Origin: Lineus longissimus
Lineage: Eukaryota > Nemertea > Pilidiophora > Heteronemertea > Lineidae
DNA: 64,000 nt
Assembly: GCF_910592395.1 (NCBI RefSeq)
Contig: NC_088311.1
Location: forward strand, 7,568,501 to 7,632,500
Direction: 5' to 3'
Position 1 is the stretch's first letter, and every line of letters begins with the position of its first letter. Below are positions 1 through 12,478 of this stretch, piece after piece. Position numbers and translations under genes: made by a program. Below the pieces are notes generated by a model. The model saw nothing but the letters and a program-made list of their open reading frames with translations, was not told the DNA's origin and searched no databases.

Positions 1-2000
1 CCACTGACGTTTTCCTACATATTCAATTATACCCACATCTAAATGGCTTCTGTCAAACATCAGTTTTCATTATCAATTTCATATTTATGGTATGAGGAAT
101 TAATCTGATACGAAAGGTGGGTGGCGCCAGTCAGATTGCCACTTCCAGCGTCACCATCGAAAAAAAATGGAACTGGAACAATTGAGTTTAGGCTTTTATT
201 GGTGAGTGCTAGAGTATATCTTAGTCTGATTCTCAATTTCACCACAAAAAATTTGGCTCGAACATCGATCAAGAAGAAAACCGGAAGTCTGTCACACCCA
301 AGTGTCTGGTATCCTCCTTCAAAGTTTATGGTATGTGAATACCTAAGTCAAACAGTTTGGTAGTTTGTACAGGGCTTTTGCCAAACTGGCTTTATTTAGC
401 AGGGATGTTTTTCTTTTCAAATGATGGGTTGCAACAGACACACCTATCATTCTAAAAGCAATCAAAGCAACAGAAGAAACCTCACAAAACAACAAAAACC
501 AATAACAATTTACTAATAATATAACAAAACCTTGACATTTCTGATTTATAAACTCGATTTGCGTCATAATATTTCTCCGATATGAGTTCTATTGATTAAA
601 ATACTACTTAGGCTTCTTCTACGTTTTGAATAACAAATTTGAAATGTCACTTGGAAATTACAGAGAAAGTTAAAAATGTGAGAAAGTGGGTGATTACCAG
701 ACTAAAAAAAGAAAGTTTTCCACGTGAGGGACATTTTGACACTTCAAATCTAAATCAAATTCGAAGAATGATAAATCACAATATTAGTGGGAGTGCTATA
801 CCTTTAATATGATATTTTGATGCGGAAAATACTAGGCCTTGGAATGTTGTGCGCTCCTCTTACCATCTGCAAGTTATCATTGTGTATTTCAAGTCAGTCT
901 ATACATCTATATCAGCTAAAGATAACAGCAGGTAGATTGATCTGATAATGGAAACCATTTTCATGTTTCTCATACTTGGATGATCGATCGAACTTTAACC
1001 CGGCCTGTTCACCAGAAGGAATATTTCCCAAGCAACCATAGTCCTCAAATAGATGACCCAAGCAAGATCTTCTAAACCTAAACCTCTTGGTTCTTGATCA
1101 GTGTTCAAAACCGCAGACACAAACTTGGTATCTAGGGGTTAACAGGTAAACTTTCTGAAGAGAAGGTCAAGTGGAAGTATGGAAATGAAGAGGACCCCAA
1201 CAACCACTTGTGGCGGTGATGAAATAACACAGTCGGACTGTGAGATGAAATAGAATAAACATGAAGCTTATTCAAGAAGACTCTGACAGAATACCTAATT
1301 CAAATTATGAAACGTTTGGAGGTTGTTGAGATGCGTGTCATCATTTGAAAATCCCTAGCGGTACTTGCATGAATAACACATATACCTCTACTGTAATTAG
1401 CTTGGAGGAATATGCCCGCGTGGGAGTACGAAGCAAACTTTTTCCTTTTTCTTGCTACATGTAAGAAGAAAAAAAGTTCGAACTTTTTCGTCTTCCACGT
1501 CTGAAACAATGGAATGCGATACTCCGTGAACATAATTCTACCTAAATATGGATTTGATCAAGGCAAGACAAAAACCTCATCCTGCCTTAGCTTGGAGGAT
1601 GAACATTCTCTAGAATTCCACAGCGAACACCAAGTGAAAATAAGAAGGAAAGGATTCTGAAGCTAAGGCAAAAGAAATTGATCTCAATACTCTGAAATTT
1701 TAATTTTCAATCTCACACCAGTTGTTTTCTACTTTACCTTACTACATTTTCAATTTCCTCCCGTTGCCTAGGAATGAAAGCAAAGACAGATTGAAGTAAT
1801 CTGTCTTTGATGAAAGGCAACAGTTTTCGATGGAAACCCATCAAATGATATGAGAAATAAACACCGAGTAATCTAGTCGATCAGTTTTCAATAGATCCAG
1901 ATTGACTCGCAATTTACTTTCACAAGTCATACATTAATCTCGTACTTTACCGAAAGCAGACAATTTTTCTGCATTCTTATATGATTTTATGTGTTTATGC
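1..2000. other. Non-coding stretch
   Basis: No gene is supported here. The reading frames are short and of ordinary chance length. A donor-like GTGAGT at 207-212 follows a slightly CpG-richer patch at 121-206, which is open on both strands, but no matching acceptor and no recognisable protein were found. The remainder is A+T-rich and unstructured by eye. Confidence 0.6.
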
Positions 2001-2235
2001 AGATAAACTGTCTCAAAACTGGATAAAGACAGCTTATGTCTGAGAACTGGATCCAACAGATTATGTCTGCAAGCAGAATTCAAACAGGCGATGTCTGAAA
2101 ACAGGATCATAGCTTGATCCGACAGGTTATATCTGAAAGTGGATTCTGACAAGTTGATGTCTAAAAAATTAGTGTACAACAGCTTTAATATTTCCGAAAA
2201 CTGAATTCCAAATAATCATGTCTTCATTCTGACAT
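2001..2235. repeat. Degenerate ~29 bp tandem repeat (minisatellite)
   Basis: About seven to eight imperfect units of roughly 26-37 bp run head to tail. Each carries a core resembling ATGTCTGAAAACTGGATTC followed by an ACAGGTT-like spacer. Clear cores are at about 2033, 2063, 2091, 2129 and 2157, with weaker ones flanking. The units differ by substitutions and small indels, so this is an old array. No coding potential is visible across it; open frames there are by-products of the repeat. Confidence 0.75.
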
Positions 2236-4408
2236 CAAAAGTCAACGGTTGGAAAACAACGACAATCCTTCCACGGATTAGCCCTACGACCATGTATCAT
2301 GGCGATGTCTGCTAATGTACTTGGCTCATACTTTTAACGGAGACAAAGTTTTATAGACAAAGTTTTATATACATGTCGCATATACCATGAATAAACATTA
2401 ATCAAGACATTATGATAACAAGAACCTTTGACAGTCCTATTTTATGAGCTATTTTTATGAGATCTCTCCCACAACTGTAAGCCACATACATAAACAACCC
2501 CTTCTTATTAACCCATGTACAACAATTAAAAATTGAACGATATTCGAGGCGGTATATCACAGGAATCCGTCATGGGAAATTCTAACGTTATAAGTGGGAG
2601 AAAATAAGATAATTGTTCACTCATTCATATTCATTAATGTGATAAAAAAGTGAAAATATTGTCGTGGAGAAAAACAGCCTGCTGCGAAGTATCGGAATTT
2701 AGTGGTGCATGTAATAGCGGGACTAAGTCTCGTTCAATGCTCCTTTGAGACCTTTGAATCGACACCACAGTCGTCAGAAGACGCAACAAAATGTGCAGAT
2801 TTTGCATCCAGTTACGCATGACCGTTTATATGTAACTAAGGTAACCAAGTCGCAACTAAGGGATATACCTAATCATGTGCATGTGGAACCGGATGCAAAA
2901 TCGGAACATTTTTTGTTCATCTAACCACGGTGCCGACTCAAATTTCTGAAAGCACAATAAAAATATAATTCGTAATAATGAGGACTGTTGCATTTTTAAG
3001 GGTGCAGGGGTTCACTGAGTTATGTGTGAAGATGCTGCCTAAACAGGCAGAAAGGTAATTTTCCTCTCCATTATCGAAGCTGAGCGGAAAGTTCTATTCC
3101 TGAAGCACGACAGAAAGCAACTTGGCTACAAAGGCAAATGAAAGGTTCCCCTCTAGCCTGGTACCAAAGAAATATAAGGCTCGCTGTATGAAAAGCACAG
3201 AAATTGCACCAAAGTTCTACCCCCTTGACATAAATATCCATTACGATGCAATAAGGAATACGCCAGTTACCGGTACATGAAGAGAACCAATAACTTGTAA
3301 TCTAAAACTCCAATGTTAAAATGCGACAAAGAAGTCAAAAGCCGGAAATGCGTTTCAAGTACAACGATGCAATAAGAAGTGAACCAGTTTTGAAAACTAT
3401 GTCAAGTTATTTTTTGCATCTACGAAATAGTCTGAAATTAAGTCCAAGTCCATCACTTTCTTTATGCAATGTATTGCTTCTGAGCGAAATAGGAACAAAA
3501 TAAGAGAATCGATACCACTGTCAGGGAATGATGCTCAAGAACTTTTGAGTCAGACTGGCATTCAACATGCACCGAGCAATGTAAGAATATGGCAATATTG
3601 GAAAAAGACATGCACTTAGTATCTCAATGTGCTCCGAGCAAGTTTTATTGCTTGGTTCGTATCATGTCACTTTTTAGTTGATGTCCGCATGCGATAAGAC
3701 AGCAGCATCAGGAATAACATTATTTTTCGATTGAGCATAGCACAGGACATAAATATTGAGCCATCTGATCATTATTTATGAATACAGGAGCAGGATCTTC
3801 TTTATAAATTCTTGCTTCGACTGATCCTGGCAGTTTGTGATGCGAAAATTTATGGATAGTGACCCAGAATCCATGGTACTCTGAATTTCTTGCACTCTAT
3901 AGTTGAGATGAGAAAGTCGAAATGACGCAAGAAGAAAAAAAGATAGCCCAATAACAATTTCAGACTTTTGAAAACTTTTTTAATAACACATAAGACACTA
4001 AGTAACAGCAATGTAAAAATCTTAATATTACGCCTACATGTAACATGATATTGGTGCTGTTTTCTTCAAAGGGTGCCCAGGGGTAATGCTTTTGAATCAG
4101 AAAAATCATGCACATCAGACATGATAAAAGTTCATGACTGGCATTAATGATGATAGAGAGTGTGTTGTGTTTTGTTGATGCATACATGTACACCTACACA
4201 TTATTGGAAAGGTATTTCATTTCACTTTTACATAGATATGATGATTTTTGCTGAAATGTTCAATAATTGAACAAAAGAATTACTATTGACATGCTTTTGT
4301 GCATTCTCGAAAGCAGACGTAAGCATTCATATTTAGGCTGATCAGTACTGGTAAACATTCATGCTAAAAAGAAAAGCATTTAATATCTGTTTGTTTTGTC
4401 ACTGAGTG
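2236..4408. other. Non-coding stretch
   Basis: No gene supported. A 15-16 bp direct duplication built on AGACAAAGTTTTATA sits at about 2341-2370. The octamer TACATGTA occurs near 4034 and 4185. Reading frames are short and unremarkable on both strands. Confidence 0.6.
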
Positions 4409-4422
4409 CCCCCCCCCCCCCC
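4409..4422. repeat. Poly-C tract (C14)
   Basis: An uninterrupted run of 14 C follows GAGTG and precedes TCGG. A second run of 13 C at 63572-63584 has almost the same left context (GGAGTG), so the two may descend from the same repeat. Long C runs are also prone to length error in assemblies. Confidence 0.95.
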
Positions 4423-5000
4423 TCGGTCGCGAGGTAATTCTCGGTGAGGTTACATGACCAAGTCTCAAGCAACACGACAAGAAAATATCATATGGCGTTG
4501 CAAATGTTTAGGACAACAACATCTGAAGGTTTCTTGGAGGAAGAATCTCTGACGTTTGTTCAAATTTCTTCAAGTCGTGAGAGCACACCAACACTGAATG
4601 CCATGAAGACTGGATAAGATCTGTTCTCTTGAGAAAAAGTCTCAATTGACGTCCTACTACCCTAGTCTATTGCACTTTGATGCAGTAGTTCCCAGAACCG
4701 AAAAAAATTATACCTCCGCCAGACGAGGCCGAATACTACACTAGGAGGACACACCAGGGTGTAGCGAAGTCATTACCAACCACAGATTGCTGAACAACCT
4801 CAAGCAGCGAGAAAAATAGACACGCTAAATTGGTTAATGTGGCGTAATTGTTAGAGGTAAGTAAGGTTTTTGCACATGATCGAAGTTCTTGGCCTGACAG
4901 GCATGGAACGGTGCATTAATTAACTAATGTAAATCAATTAACGAATCCACTGTGGGGTGGAACATGAGGCGTTAGGTGGCCAATAGCCTCCGTGACTAAG

Positions 5001-5060
5001 ATGGCTACCGACAGCTGCTTCTTTGCGGCGGTAAAAATGGTGCCGGGAGCTGCAATGGAT
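5001..5060 (+). CDS. Candidate first coding exon, unrecognised
   Basis: ATG at 5001 sits in an AAGATGGC context that resembles a translation-start/YY1-type motif. It opens 20 codons (starting MATDSCFFAAVK, ending GAAMD) that finish exactly at a consensus donor, GTAAGTGG, at 5061. The 60 bases are richer in CpG than the surroundings. A CCAAT lies at 4980-4984 but is too close to the ATG to be a convincing promoter element. No downstream exon with a phase-0 acceptor was identified, and the overlapping minus strand is also open (4934-5263). A chance combination of ATG and donor is quite possible. Confidence 0.15.
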
Positions 5061-5063
5061 GTA

Positions 5064-6625
5064 AGTGGCAGATAGAAAGCGACTACGAGATATATGTTTT
5101 TTCGCTGCAGATATCTGGCGTTTTCCATCAGCACCGAGCAGTTCAAGTTAACAAACTGAGGTAATGAGCTTTGCCATTTGTTGAATGCTAATAGGTAATG
5201 CAATGTGCAACAAGAATGGGTGGTGGACAACCTTAAAGCCGGCTCGACTTCCACAATACTCAAATGCTACTTTTTTGCTACACATCTTGTAAACTCCTGA
5301 AGAATTTTGGCTAACTCGGTTTACAGAATCTAGATGGGGTAAATTGAAAGACGCATGATGTAAGCGTAGGTTTTCTTTAAACTTAGACACCACAGAGCAA
5401 GGTCTCAGGGGTCAAAGAGAAAAGTGGTGAGTGGATGAAGTCACAGCCAGTCACTTATCCAACACATAGTTGCTGGATAAAATTAAATAACAAGTGCCTT
5501 CTTGAGCCAATTAGTGACACAGGTTGCTTTACTTTGCAGTGAATGAATAACTGCTAAAAGTTTCATATGGCTCATCTTGAAAGCATGTCTTTCTTTTACC
5601 AGTTTCAGCCTTTTTAAAGATTGAGAGGTGAGAGGTACTCTTGACTCAAATCTTCATGGTTAACAATGATTGTGACTTGGCAGTGTGGCTTACTAGTCAT
5701 ATGAACAAGAGTGACAATACAGTTAAAACAATGAAAATGCGACTACCCAATGATGCACTAAAGTGAAAGTGAAAGGTTTGGGTCTAGTCGCATATCGCAG
5801 AGGGTATTATCCAACCAAATACTTTAACCCCGGTCAATCCTTACACCTTTCAGTAGACCTCAGATGAGCTGCTCAATCAGTGCTATTTACAACCAGAGCA
5901 TTTCCGACTGGTTCCCATTTAAACAACTAGGTGGAGTAAGACAGGTTAGACAAAGAGACCAACCCAGTGGGATATCATGACTGGTCCGAGAGCCACGCCA
6001 CTCCATGAACTCTAACTCAACCACACCCCAATGCTAATCGCAACTTGCTTGATTTGGTCTTGCGATTGATTGATGATGCTTTCTCAATCCTGCTTCATAA
6101 GTAGATCTTTTCACAAGTAATTAGCTCCCGGGGATTTAGCAGCCACAATCAACGGTGAGGTTCTGAGGTGGATGACCAAAACAAGCCAGGAAATAGCATG
6201 TCTGAACCAGAATTGAAGTGTATGAGTTGTGCATTGAAAATGGGTCCAATTCCAAGATGTTTGCCAGGGACTCCAGCTCATGTGCTTCAGAGCTCCCTAA
6301 TGAAGAATAGAGAGGAATACTGGCAAAGGGACACCGCCCTGACCTCAAAGCTCAGTGGTGGAACTCACAAGGACAGTCGACAGCGGACTGACTCTCTAGC
6401 ATGCATCTCAAAAATCCGAACACAAAAGAAAAAGAAGTTCGCCAAAAGAATGTTTTCATTGCAATCTGTCTGCAAAGGCATAGCCGCTAGCAAACCTAAA
6501 GGGTTAACCATATCAGTCTGAAAACCGATAAATGCTACCCTCAGTTGCAAGACATTTAAGAATAAGATATTTTTCAATGTCCCCAAAATCATTCCTCCTG
6601 CTCATTGGCCAAAATAATAAAAATA
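5064..6625. other. Non-coding stretch with one patch open on both strands
   Basis: No gene supported. At about 6136-6521 the sequence is less A+T-rich and open for 117 codons on the plus strand and 70 codons on the minus strand. Neither translation shows a recognisable domain, and no clear acceptor-donor pair frames either. The rest is unstructured A+T-rich DNA. Confidence 0.5.
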
Positions 6626-6627
6626 TA

Positions 6628-6784
6628 CAGTCCAACCAACCTTAGAGGACTCTCTATTAAGGATACTAGTTTCAGTCCCAAATTGGTGATTTCCCTTTAA
6701 TTTGACCTCTCTAATCAGGACACCTCTCTATAAAGGACAGCACTTGTCAGTCTCGAGGGTGGCCATATTAGAGTGGTTTCACTG
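6628..6784 (+). mobile_element. Mariner-like MITE, copy 1 (157 bp)
   Basis: The element begins CAGTCCAACC and ends GGTTTCACTG. It is flanked on each side by TA (6626-6627 and 6785-6786), the target duplication typical of Tc1/mariner elements. Internally, short motifs such as CTCTCTATTAAGGA and CACCTCTCTATAAAGGACA recur, partly in opposite orientations. Read in reverse complement it matches copy 2 over most of its length, including a shared CTGATTAGAGAGG block. It is far too short to encode a transposase and has no open frame of note, so it is non-autonomous. The superfamily call rests only on the TA flanks and TIRs. Confidence 0.8.
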
Positions 6785-6786
6785 TA

Positions 6787-9228
6787 TTTTGAATAGCAGA
6801 TAAACACTCCTAAACTTACAGATTTCTTGTTTCTTCTCCTTTATATATCTAAAAACATCCAAAGACCCTTTCCGATAATAAAAGATAACCTTGTCAAGAT
6901 AACCTTGCCTGCTTTTCATATATATCTATGGACGAAGAATAAACAGGATGTTTTTTAAAATTGGAGAATAGGTCAATGGGTCTTCCTGATAAATTTGATT
7001 TGAAGTCATTAACCCTGGATTTCTGAAACGGACATGTTAGAAATAGATTGCGATTTCAGTGACTTTCACAGTCTTCAAACAAGTTACTGCAAACCATGAA
7101 AGTTTCGGCCAATTTATATGCTTGCAATTTTCGCAATGTACTGTCATTTCGCATTTAATGCAACCATCAAACATTTGCATGCAGCAAATGCTGAATTTTG
7201 TCATCAAAATTGAGCAAAACTGCAAACTATCAGCCCCTGAAGGTTTCAGGTCTACTGTGACAATATCTTAAGTTGTAAATTCTTTTGAAATAAAACAAAG
7301 AGAAGCATGTTTACACACTAAACATATGTATTCAATATACAAGCCGCTAACAAAATTCAAAGTTGTAATTGCCTCAGGGTCAGAATTTTCCAATGCAACA
7401 ATTTAACAAAGGCAGATTGATCAAAATAGGCCTATATAATGATGGGTTTGAATGTAATTTATACTATGAGGAGTTGATGGGGTAGAATGGGCATCAAGGT
7501 CAGAGGCAGGCAAGAGATAGAGCCCCAGGGTAAAGGGTCTGTTAGGATTTCTGCGGATCAATTTTCTATGAAATAGAGGAACGATGGTAAAAAACAACCA
7601 AAAGGTTCCTAGAAACATTTGTAAAGGAAATTAGAAATGCAACGTTATATTAAAAAAATGAACGCATACTGTCAACGACCTGCAATCTCTGTCACAAAAA
7701 TGTTCTAAAATAATTTCCGGCAATGCATTATCGGTAAATAGATAGCAGCTAATAAAAAGCAACATTTTCCAGCGATGAACAATTCTAGCTCCTGTAAACT
7801 CACAAGTCATTTTGTTCCTTTTTTAGCTGACAGTAACATAACCATTGCAGTTCCTTCCAGAGAAAAAGAACTGCTGGGATGGCAAACTTGATATGTAACA
7901 ACGGTATGCATTTTGTCAGACGGAAAACGCAACCCTGCCTATGCTTCCCCAGACGATATATGCAAAGATTTCTCTTGTGTTTTTTAGACACTGCAGTTAT
8001 TTCTTTAGGATGCAGTAAGTTGCTGTTTCGAATGCAGAGATATTGGGGAAGCCTTCTTTAAGTTATATTTCTTGTTCAGAATTCAGAACTACAGCACCTT
8101 TGTAAAGCCTTGGCCCTTCATCGATTTCACAAAAACCGTCCTGATCTGATAGCATTTCTCTAACACAAAGACAATCGATCGCCATTACGCCTACGAAAAA
8201 GTCCAGGGTTGCTGCTTACTTAACCATTTTCATTGCAAGCGATCCACACAGAATCAATAAAACACCATCACCTAGATAATCGCACAGTGATTTCCTTAAG
8301 GATAGTTGCAGTTTGCGTCACCATCAACCACCAAAATGATCAAATATGCCAATGCATCAAGTCTCAACACGTCCCACTTTCTGGAAAATGAAAACAGTTG
8401 TTAACAAATTGCTGTATTACATTTGAAAGCCGCCTTTTTTGAACGCTCCACCTATGTGCTATATTATTTGTTTGTTTTCCTGACCATGTTTAGGTATCTT
8501 TTACTGATATCATCACAAAGATAGAAATTCAAGAGGCATCATATATTATATGTGCCGCTCACATAATGCACACGCAGTGGTTCACCTACAGCTTACATGT
8601 GTATGTCAGTTGTAGATGGTGCCACCAGTCAAATGCGAAAGAACTCGCATTACATTTATGGAGAGCTTACTTGGAAATCTTGGTACAAAAGCAAGGTGTC
8701 AGCTCATTTCAGCATTCTCTCCTTCAGCAAACTTTATTTAAAATATTAGCGTGAAGTCTTTACTGCTAACGCCAACATTACTGATAAAGCTGATTGAGCA
8801 ACTGGACCCTGAACATCCAGGTCCCATATAAACGCTTATCCCTTTTAAGAATCAATAAGGCATAGATCTGATAAATAACTCATCATCATGTTCTCTTCAC
8901 AATTGATTACGCCTGTCAATAACAATGCATCAATAAGCCACCGGAATGCATCTATCGATCCCGAAGACCCATCACGTACATCAGTTTTTTGTTTCGCGCG
9001 ATTTATTTTCTGAGCATGCCGTGGGTTCAACTAACATGGCAAAGAGCACTCAAGTTGAGGAAGATTTTTCTCTTTTGATTTGAGAGCAAAATAAACTTCA
9101 TGCATATAGGGGGAGAAGTAGATACATTGGAGGTGACTGTTTGTTATATTACATACCGCAGCTTTTTCCGTCCCCGGGTACACTACATGTACCACAGAAC
9201 TACAATGCTTGACATAATCACTGCCACA
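6787..9228. other. Non-coding stretch
   Basis: No gene supported. Reading frames are short on both strands and no convincing acceptor-donor pair was seen. TACATGTA occurs at about 9184. No tandem array or inverted repeat is evident. Confidence 0.6.
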
Positions 9229-9535
9229 GTACATTTATTATGCAGGCATCGATCGAATTGGCTTAAACTTGGCATTTATAGTATTTGTATAATACTGAAG
9301 AATCTCTCTATCAAGGACATCCTCGAGATTGACAACTGCTGTCCTTGATGGAGAGATGTCCTGATTAGAGAGGCCAAATTGAATGGAACCACCACTTTGG
9401 GACCACAACTAGTGTCCTAGATAGAGAGGTAATCCTTAATAGAGAGGTGTCCGCTATGGAAGGTTCCACTGTAGTAGGTATTTACCCCATTAGAAATTTT
9501 CAAATTCACATTTAATTTTCAAATTTTCAAATGAA
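9229..9535 (+). repeat. Repeat B, copy 1, split by a MITE
   Basis: The left part (about 9229-9293) carries the family 5' signature: TTATTATGCA, then TTAAACTTGGCATTTATAG and TATTTGTATA. The right part (about 9474-9535) carries the 3' signature, ATTAGAAATTTTCAAATTC. The mariner-like MITE copy 2 occupies the middle. Compared with the uninterrupted copies at 12.2 and 27.1 kb, about 50-60 bp of repeat B is missing at the junction. Repeat B is therefore older than this MITE insertion. Its class is unknown; no terminal inverted repeats or tail are obvious. Confidence 0.7.
9295..9471 (-). mobile_element. Mariner-like MITE, copy 2 (~177 bp)
   Basis: The right end reads GGTTCCACTG followed by TA (9472-9473), the best-preserved terminus in the family. 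The left end is degraded (CTGAAGAATCTCTC) after a TA at 9293-9294. The interior matches the reverse complement of copy 1, for example CCTCGAGATTGACAACTGCT and CTGATTAGAGAGGCCAAATT. It lies inside repeat B copy 1, giving a clear nested insertion. No coding capacity. Confidence 0.8.
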
Positions 9536-11756
9536 CAAAGGTCTTTAATTTGACTAAATCTCCAGAAGTCAACTCTGGGTTATTGAACAAAATGTCAAGA
9601 TACCACACTGGTAATTGCTTTGAAAATGCTTACAGTCCTAACTCCATCCATTGGGAACTTCTGCCGACTGATATGGGTTTTCATTGATCTCTAAGAAGTC
9701 AAAACCATGCACATGTCGTACACAAGTTCAAGGATGCCGAGCGGAGCCTTAAATACATACTCAACCGAACGGGATCAATAATATACTTCGTATGACTAAA
9801 TTGAAATGCGAGAGTCGTTGCTGTGTACGATACATTACATACATTACATTATGTGTGCGAGATAGAAGATGCCGCATCTAGGGAATTAAATTTCCTACAC
9901 TCCCCTGCATCTCACGAGTCCCTACCAGTCAGTGCTCAGAGTACATTGAACACTGCATGGTCTACCAGGGATTGATCGTCAATGAATTCGTTCCCGATGC
10001 TGTATTTTGGCAACGTTATTAGCCTTGCACTTGCTGACCTCTGCAATTGGCCCTAAGTGGTGATCAATATATTTTACTCTGTTACTGATTACTGTGCTGA
10101 GTGCACAGGAGACTTGATACAAACATCAATGGTGAACACAAAATATACGAAGTGGGCAAAAGCAATATATTTTCATGATAATTTGCAAATGCAAAACAAG
10201 GTGCTACAATATTTCCCCAGTTACACTACAGTAAATTTCAGCAATGCCATTGAGTAGGCTGACACACGAATATCATAATAATTGTCAAGATTCAGTATAT
10301 TTGCCTGCATAAAACTGCATTGCGGCAAAGTTTATTTTGTTAAGGTTAAGGCATCTACTACACACAAACGATAAGTGGTTAAACTCTGTTAGACAGGGTA
10401 AGCTTTTCCAAATGGAAAATGCATTAGCCTTATTGACTCGAAGAACGGTGCAACGAAGGAAGATTTATCATGGCTGAAACAAGAGCAAGGATGACTACAC
10501 CAATAAGATAAGATGCTAGCGTATTGGGATTTTGTAGCGATGAGATGCAGTTGTATGTCTTGTATATAGCCCAACACAAGCTATAAATGAATGCTACACA
10601 GCCAGCACTTTAGTTCTGTTAATATGCAACAATGACTACAACTTCACAACACCAACTCTTCAGTTCCCAAAAAGTTCTCTGCTATAGAAAGGGGGTATTT
10701 AAGCTCAGCATATCGAAGAATATATCACAATGACCTCCTGTTTAGCTGGTTATACCGGTATCCACATGAAATTTGTGGCATTTCAGAGTCGCATCGTTTT
10801 CAAATTGATACCACCACTTTTTCTTGATTGATAGGTCATTTAGAGACCTTAAATTAAGCTGAATGCCCCCTCTTCCCCTCGATAAAGCTGAGTACAGCAT
10901 CCCAAATGCAAGCCTCTCAACCCTGGCCCTATCCGCAGGTGTACATCAATACACACGCAAGACACACTGACTACATAAAGACTACGTGCTGCTCTGTATA
11001 CTGACCTGTCAGAGGAATCACCATGCCATTGTCGGCAAACACAATACGTATCAATTAACACCATCCCTCAGAATGAGCATAGCACACACACACACACAGA
11101 GAAACCGGTTAACGACGAGAGAGCTGCTATAACGCAGCTTACATCCACGCCGTGCTAATCTTGAATGCAGCTCCAGAGGAGAGCGCTGTGACTAATATAG
11201 CCAGCGTTCAATCGTTGTTGTCGTTGAACACGCTGCAGCGGCAAACCTTGGATCACCCAGCATTCAATTGGAGAGCTGAGATATATGATATTCAGAAGAC
11301 TAAGTCGTATGGGCAATAGACTTGTTGCAGTGGTACGCAAGCCCCTCGATCAATAGTAGATATACTATTTACAGGTGATGGAGATTGAGGTTTTTACGCA
11401 AGAACGTGTGGTGCCCGCCATTGCATATCTGATCGCCTCGCACTTGCCTGTGAAAGCTTTTAGCACCATTCCTTTCACATTTAGCACTTATGTCAGACGT
11501 GTCGAAATGATCCTTTTTAATATAAGCTTCTCTAGCGCTTTTATGGGACTGAAAGCTACTGATGACTATCACTAATGCCTAAGTTCTCATGTAGGGATAG
11601 AGGGATCTACATGTAACAGGAAACATCCAAAAGTGTTCGCAAAAATTATGTAGAATGTTGGTATTTTCTGACCCAATACCTCTGAACAGATTGATTTTAA
11701 AGGGGTATGATGTTCATGGTCATTGTATTTACTTGTGCCTCCGGAAAGTAGAAATA
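9536..11756. other. Non-coding stretch
   Basis: No gene supported. It contains a short (CA)n run at 11082-11098. A donor-like GGTAAGC at about 10397 has no good upstream acceptor. TACATGTA occurs at about 11609. Confidence 0.6.
11082..11098. repeat. (CA)8 microsatellite
   Basis: GCACACACACACACACACA: an uninterrupted dinucleotide run within non-coding sequence. Confidence 0.95.
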
Positions 11757-12164
11757 CATAAGGCCATGGGAATTATTAATCCTGTTTACCGTCCACCTCC
11801 CGCATGGGTTCTGAGCGAACATGAAATATTTTCATTATTTTAAAAAAAATCTATTTATTTTATTGTTGCCATAATTTTTTAAATTAAATAATCTTTCCAG
11901 TGGTTCATCTTTACCTTAAATGATTGAAAAACACAATAAAAACTTGGCAGGGTAGGCTCTTCATCATAATAATGACATTTTTTCAATGCCTCATGTTGAT
12001 GACCGACCTGATTTCCATTTACTGGAACTTGCTGAATCGCGTGTGTTTTGACCAGTAAATCAGGCTGTAAACCGATAATGAATAATGAAAAATGAAAAAA
12101 AGCCTCATCATCTTTTTAAATCACTCGGACGGTAAACAGGATTAATCATTCCTATGGCCTAATG
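11757..12164. mobile_element. 408 bp element with 38 bp terminal inverted repeats
   Basis: The first 38 bases (11757-11794) and the reverse complement of the last 38 (12127-12164) agree at all but about four positions. Shared cores are AGGCCAT, ATTAATCCTGTTTACCGTCC and the flanking CAT. The roughly 330 bp interior is very A+T-rich and has no useful reading frame, so this is a non-autonomous element or a fold-back repeat. No convincing target-site duplication could be read, so no superfamily is assigned. Repeat B copy 2 starts only a few bases beyond its right end, showing clustered insertions. Confidence 0.75.
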
Positions 12165-12169
12165 TCATA

Positions 12170-12325
12170 TAGTGCAGTTATTATGCATGCGAATTCGCTG
12201 AAACTTGGTATCTATAGTACTTGTATAGCTGTATAGACAACGGCATGGTTGAAAATTTATACTCAGTTCATATATACACAATTAGAAATGTTCAAATTCA
12301 AGTTAATTTTTCCAATTTTCGAACA
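12170..12325 (+). repeat. Repeat B, copy 2 (most complete)
   Basis: This copy reads through the whole family signature: CAGTTATTATGCATGCG, GCTGAAACTTGGTATCTATAG, ACTTGTATAG, GACAACGGCATGGTTGAAA, then CACAATTAGAAATGTTCAAA. The same ordered blocks occur at 27045-27180 and, interrupted, at 9229-9535. The 5' block alone occurs near 37.3 and 60.0 kb. There are no clear TIRs and no A-rich tail, so it could be a decayed MITE or a SINE/LINE end. Confidence 0.75.
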
Positions 12326-12436
12326 AACAGAGTATACATGTAGCTTTATTTAAATGATGACTGCGCAATTATTTACACTCGCTCCCACGAGCCCTAAAAC
12401 AATTGCCGAGAATTGTTTTCCGGTGATGAACCTTAC

Positions 12437-12478
12437 CGATTCCAAACTTGCTCGAATGGTACTCGAAAACAATCAACT
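12437..12478 (-). CDS. Candidate small internal exon, unrecognised
   Basis: On the minus strand a pyrimidine-rich acceptor (TTTTCATTCACCTCGTAG) is followed by 42 bases and then a donor, GTAAGG. The open phase reads LIVFEYHSSKFGI with a split codon at each end. Both signals are good, but the exon is short and unidentified. It sits just right of repeat B copy 2. No neighbouring exon in a compatible phase was found, so chance is a serious alternative. Confidence 0.18.

Noticed and set aside
4980-4984. CCAAT box upstream of the ATG at 5001
   Set aside because: It lies only 16 bases from the start codon, so it cannot act as a normal promoter element for that start.
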